This document shows, one piece after another, positions 57,478-64,000 of a DNA stretch of 64,000 nt. The notes under the pieces were generated by a model. It did not search any database. It was not told the origin of the DNA and saw only the letters and a program-made list of their open reading frames with translations. This DNA is from Grifola frondosa (Eukaryota > Basidiomycota > Agaricomycetes > Polyporales > Grifolaceae): NCBI GenBank assembly GCA_001683735.1, contig LUGG01000019.1:186001-250000 (forward strand), in the 5' to 3' direction. Each line of letters begins with the position of its first letter. The first letter of the stretch is position 1. The position numbers were made by a program, and so were the translations under genes.

Positions 57478-58510
57478 ATGCACTCTAACCGGGTCATACG
57501 GCAAATATGTCGTCCTCGTCATCTCGGATGCTCTCTTCGTCTGGCTCATAACCAAGCATCCGAATCTGCGCGGACGACTCACTTCGGATTCCAGACTGTT
57601 CCCGAGGAAAGCAAGGAATCACTCGTGAAGAATGTCTTCGACTCGGTCGCGTCCTCTTATGACCTCATGAACGACGCCATGTCGCTCGCGCGTGCACCGT
57701 CTCTGGAAAGATGATTTTGTTAGCAGCTTGAAGCCTGGGGCGCGCGGGCCTATGAGTTGCATCGACGTCGCGGGCGGGACGGGCGACATCGCACTAAGGA
57801 TACTCGACTTTGCCAGAGAGAAATATGCGGATCGTGAGACTCGCGTAGATGTGGTGGACATTAATGGAGAGATGCTCAAGGAGGGCTACAAGCGTTTCAA
57901 AAAGACCATGTATCACAACAGTCCGTCATTTCCTTACATGCGTGTCTGAACACATTGACAATTGACACTGCGACGGTTGTAGCGCCACAGATTGCGTTCA
58001 AAGAGGCGAACGCACAAAACATGCCAGAGGCTGAATTTCCTGCCAACTCGTATGATCTTTATACTATTGCGTTCGGTATACGGAATTGCACGTCAGTCCC
58101 AGACGTGCTGCGTGAGGCATATCCGTCCTCAAACCTGGCGGCACGTTCGCGTGCCTCGAGTTCAGCAAGGTAAACAACCCGCTATTCGGCGCGTGAGTTG
58201 CCTGCTCTCTTATCCCGCGTCCTTTATTCACCTCTATCATGCTTCGCGCGGTTTGGGCATCCAATGTTGCAGTGCATATGACCAGTACTCGTTCTCGATT
58301 ATCCCTCTGCTAGGGACAATCCTCACGGGTGACCGCGCATCATACCAGTACCTAGTCGAGTCTATCCGCCGCTTCCCTCCACAAACCGAATTCGCGAAGA
58401 TGATTGCAGACGCAGGTTTCGTCACCGGAGGTAGTTTCGAAGGCAAGGGCGGAGCTTGGAGAGACCTGTGGGGCGGTATCGCCAGCATACATACCGGTGT
58501 GAAGGTTTAA
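57478..58510 (+). CDS. COQ5: 2-methoxy-6-polyprenyl-1,4-benzoquinol methylase, mitochondrial (COQ5)
   Basis: AdoMet-dependent C-methyltransferase of ubiquinone synthesis, on the matrix side of the inner membrane. The basic N-terminus ([20 protein letters not shown]) fits a mitochondrial presequence. Family blocks: [53 protein letters not shown] (AdoMet motif), [53 protein letters not shown] and [10 protein letters not shown]. Exons: 57478-57920, 57983-58192 and 58273-58510. Frame breaks occur at ~57686-57692 (between MSL and HRLWKDD) and ~58121-58126 (before LKPGGTF). The second is best explained by one missing base; the first by one extra or two missing. Confidence 0.94.
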
Positions 58511-58882
58511 CATCCTCGATGTTGTGTGTCATAACTCCATGGGGAGTTGCAGGCGTTGTTGCGTCAGATTTGAGTGTTGGCGCTTCGAGGCGATGCTTGT
58601 ACCACAAGCATATAAAGGCATTTCCCTCTGGAAACAAAAATCCAGTTCTCCATATATTGATATTCAAGTTCCCTGGTTTCTGAGCGACATCGATGACATT
58701 GTTTTTTTTTTGTGGTTTGTGGGCGTGGTTGGCAGGACAAGCGTGACATTTCGTTACGGTCAGGCTTTATACATACTTAGGCGCGCCACGCGGGGGACGC
58801 GCTCTTGCTTGTTAACTACTTCCACTGCTTGCGCAGTACATCCTCCACCACTTATCGTCTTCCCCTCTATCCATCGCACATC
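58511..58882. other. Intergenic region, COQ5 3' end and CUL1 promoter
   Basis: About 370 bp. It contains a short T run near 58700 and a GC-rich block (GCGCGCCACGCGGGGGACGCG) about 100 bp before the CUL1 start. No gene. Confidence 0.5.
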
Positions 58883-61631
<2,749 letters not shown>

Positions 61632-63030
61632 TGTGGCTTCCACTCCTGCCTCCGCCTCTTTTCGCCCCCTTGTCTAAGTTCATTGAACCCAAAGCCCTTT
61701 TGTCCTGTTGTGATGCTCCACGTTTTGTTCTTAGAACCGTACGCTGTAGCATAGTATCCATACTGCGTTGTGACACCATCTCTGTCAGTTGCATATTACC
61801 GTGCCCACTGCCCAGAACCGAGTAGCTGTTCTGATACGTCTTCAGGCGCGGGCGAAATCCTTCATGGTTGCCATGTAGCACATCACTACGGAATTGCAAC
61901 TAGGAAACTTGACATTAGTTCGTAAACTCCGCGCTGCGACCACCTGCTTGTATGATATGATTTTGTTCACGCGAGCAGCGCCACACAGAAATGGTTAGAG
62001 TTTTACCGGTTACACGGTTACGCCGACCGCACTTCTCTTTCGATTCCAGCATGCTCAGCACCGGCCCTCCGCTGCCACTGGTTGCTCAGCCATCATGACG
62101 ATACACATCTCCGCCTCGGGCTTATCGCTCCAGGACTCATTTGGATAGGTCAGACCCAGGTCAATATCCGTTTGAATTTCTCAACCACGTCGACGTTTTA
62201 ATACTTGTCGTCGCAGGTTTAGCGCTTGCACAGGCTTGCACATGCTATTGGACTCTGCAGCGCTCGGGCCCTGTCCCTGGACCGGCTTCTCGAGGTTCTT
62301 CTATAATCACTACTCGGCATGGTCTGCGTCAATTACAGCCTGCACTGTGGCCAAGGCCGGAGGAATGTACCGAATTATCTCACAATCCGTGGTATTGTCT
62401 GGGAATTCGGCATTAATGCTCGGCATCGCGCACGGATTCTACGTTGAATGTTCACGCACTCTCTGAAACCTTCCGCTCCCCATTCAGCGTGTACCCAGGA
62501 TCTTCACATGAGACTTTCTTAATCTTGCTGAAGACCCCGGTGACCATTGCTCAGGTGGACAAGTCTTCGGTTGAGTTCAGCAGCTGAATATTCTAGCCTG
62601 GGAGGACCTTGCGTTTCATGTCCTCTGCCACAATCTGTGTTGCGCATCACCATTGCATACGCAGGACATCATTTACCTCGCGACGATCCATCCTTGCTTC
62701 GATATTTTGGCGCATTTGTGAAAATTGGGGGTATGTTGCATGCTGCGCTCATCCTCTCTTTCTCCGGGTCTCGGATGGCAAGGTTCGCCGCCCAAACCGC
62801 GCGAAATCCGAGGAAGGAAACGCGCTATATGTGACATTGACAGAGTTCGAAATAGAGTCAGACTGTCCGGGCGTCCGCTTCAAGAAGCAAACGCATATGG
62901 CGAATTGCAGTACCTGATGCGCTGGTACTCATATAACACCCCACTGACTGTCCTGCCGTGGAGGATCGTCAGTTGCTATCCCACTCTTCTGAGTCCTCTC
63001 TGGTCCCTTTCGCTGCGACGACGGTTGACC
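61632..63030. other. Intergenic, possibly holding a decayed gene
   Basis: 1.4 kb after CUL1. Plus-strand frames around 62.1-62.5 kb and 62.7-63.0 kb are moderately hydrophobic, but no consistent exon chain or motif was found. It may hold the promoter of the DUF6534-like gene at 63031 or a degenerate relative. Confidence 0.35.
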
Positions 63031-64000
63031 ATGTCTGTGATCGATACTACGTTCGGTGCTGCCCTGGTTGGGCTCGTAGTTGCTTCTTGGTGAGATTATG
63101 CGATGAACCGTCCTGAAATGATTCCTGATGCGGTAATTAGCCTTTATGGGATCACCTTACTCCAGACGTAAGTCCGTCAAAGACCTTCTTCATCATTCGT
63201 GAGTCCATGACATCTACGATAGATATGGTTACTACAAGTACGACAAAGTTGCTAGCCTTGATTGCGTAGGGCTAACGTCCTCAAGACAATATCCAGATGA
63301 CCACCTCTTTGTCAAGTCTCTCGTGCGTAACTGGCACAGTCCATGTACTTATCTCGCTAAGATCCCTCTCTAGGTTTTTACCCTTCTGTATGTCATATCA
63401 ACAACCAAGTATCCATGTGGCGTTGACGCAAATTGTAGGATTCTAGATACCTTGCATGTTATCCTGTGTACACGGGCAATATACTGGTATGTGGCGTTTA
63501 TCTCGTATCCGGATCATCCGTTCCTTCAACCTCGAATAATAGGTATCTAGTAACAAACTTTGGTTCGGTGGATAATTTGGATATCACGACTTGGTTAGTA
63601 CCCTATGAGTTTGGTCTCTCCTCTTCTCATTGATCGATTTTGTCCATTGGACTTCTCAGGAGCATGGCTGTACGTAAATCTTCTGTTGCATTCAAAGACT
63701 TCATCCTGACATGCTGCTGTAGTTGCAAACGGATTGTAATGTTTGTGGATTTCTTGTTGTTCGACTTCTATATCTGGTTAACTGCAGCACGTCTCACAGG
63801 GGCTCATTGGTCTGATTGTTGAAGTGTGCGTTTAAACACGACATGGCATCTTCTACATCCTTCTGACTTTACTCTAGCTTCTTTGCTCGTCGTGTATGGT
63901 TGAGTAAGCTTTCAACTTTTATTCTGATCTCATATTTGCCCTCATGGACCACGTCTAGTGAGCCGAAACGCATTCATAACGGGCATAATTGTGAGATAGT
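63031..64000 (+). CDS. DUF6534-like multi-pass membrane protein (partial, cut by window end)
   Basis: Short exons give MSVIDTTFGAALVGLVVASC, LYGITLLQT, YGYYK, QYPDDHLFVKSL, VFTLL, ILDTLHVILCTRAIYWYLVT and NFGSVDNLDITTW, then SMALQTD. The TTFGAxLVG opening, YGITLLQTYxYY and the LDTxHxxLxxxxIYxYLVTNFG block match the N-terminal half of DUF6534 proteins and align with the minus-strand copy at 42965-44851. Helix 3 onward (63.7 kb to the edge) is uncertain in frame. The function of the family is unknown. Confidence 0.62.

Noticed and set aside
62141..63093. Candidate membrane-protein gene upstream of the right-edge DUF6534-like gene
   Set aside because: The frames do not join through credible introns and match no known helix pattern. 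Left as an unexplained interval.

Overview
The window is nuclear DNA from a filamentous basidiomycete, most likely a mushroom-forming Agaricomycete. The genes are dense and are cut by many introns of about 45-65 bp with GT-AG ends and frequent GTRNGY donors. Spliced proteins match the Agaricomycete style of PRP8, CUL1, ICL1, ALG7, PLD1, FCF2, COQ5 and TAD3. Two membrane proteins resemble the basidiomycete-expanded DUF6534 family. I saw no rRNA, tRNA, CRISPR or bacterial-type operon. All family assignments come from reading the sequence; no search was run.

Layout. 0-5 kb: the N-terminus of an SMC6-like gene (-), a single-pass membrane protein (+) and ALG7 (+), the first enzyme of N-glycan precursor synthesis. 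5.7-12.3 kb: isocitrate lyase (+), a Cys/His-cluster protein (-) and a pyridoxal-reductase-like aldo-keto reductase (-). 12.3-16.5 kb: a gene-poor island with a diverged direct repeat. 16.5-26 kb: a long unrecognised Ser/Pro/Asp-rich protein (-), F-actin capping protein alpha (+), a gene that reads as a fusion of a SET methyltransferase domain with the tRNA deaminase subunit TAD3 (+), a TIGR04076-like protein (-) and a SIKE/FGFR1OP2-like coiled-coil protein (-). 26-33 kb: a SAP-domain protein (+) and a PH-domain protein (+). 33-42 kb: PRP8 (-). 42-46 kb: a 344-bp element with terminal inverted repeats and a perfect 9-bp target duplication, then a DUF6534-like gene (-) made of many tiny exons. 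46-54.4 kb: phospholipase D (+) and a PHD-finger protein (+). 54.4-56.2 kb: gene-free DNA with a long inverted repeat. 56.2-61.6 kb: FCF2 (-) and COQ5 (+) share a short divergent promoter, followed by cullin-1 (+). The right edge holds a second DUF6534-like gene, cut by the window end.

The genes are mainly independent housekeeping functions: splicing, ubiquitin ligase, ribosome biogenesis, glyoxylate cycle, CoQ, actin, lipid signalling and tRNA editing. There is no evident biosynthetic cluster.

A caution applies throughout. Most long conserved genes contain one or more single-base frame breaks, usually one base missing and often in a short homopolymer. They occur even in genes expected to be essential (PRP8, CUL1). 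The simplest reading is residual indel error in the assembly, so coordinates are given for whole gene spans and the breaks are listed per gene.
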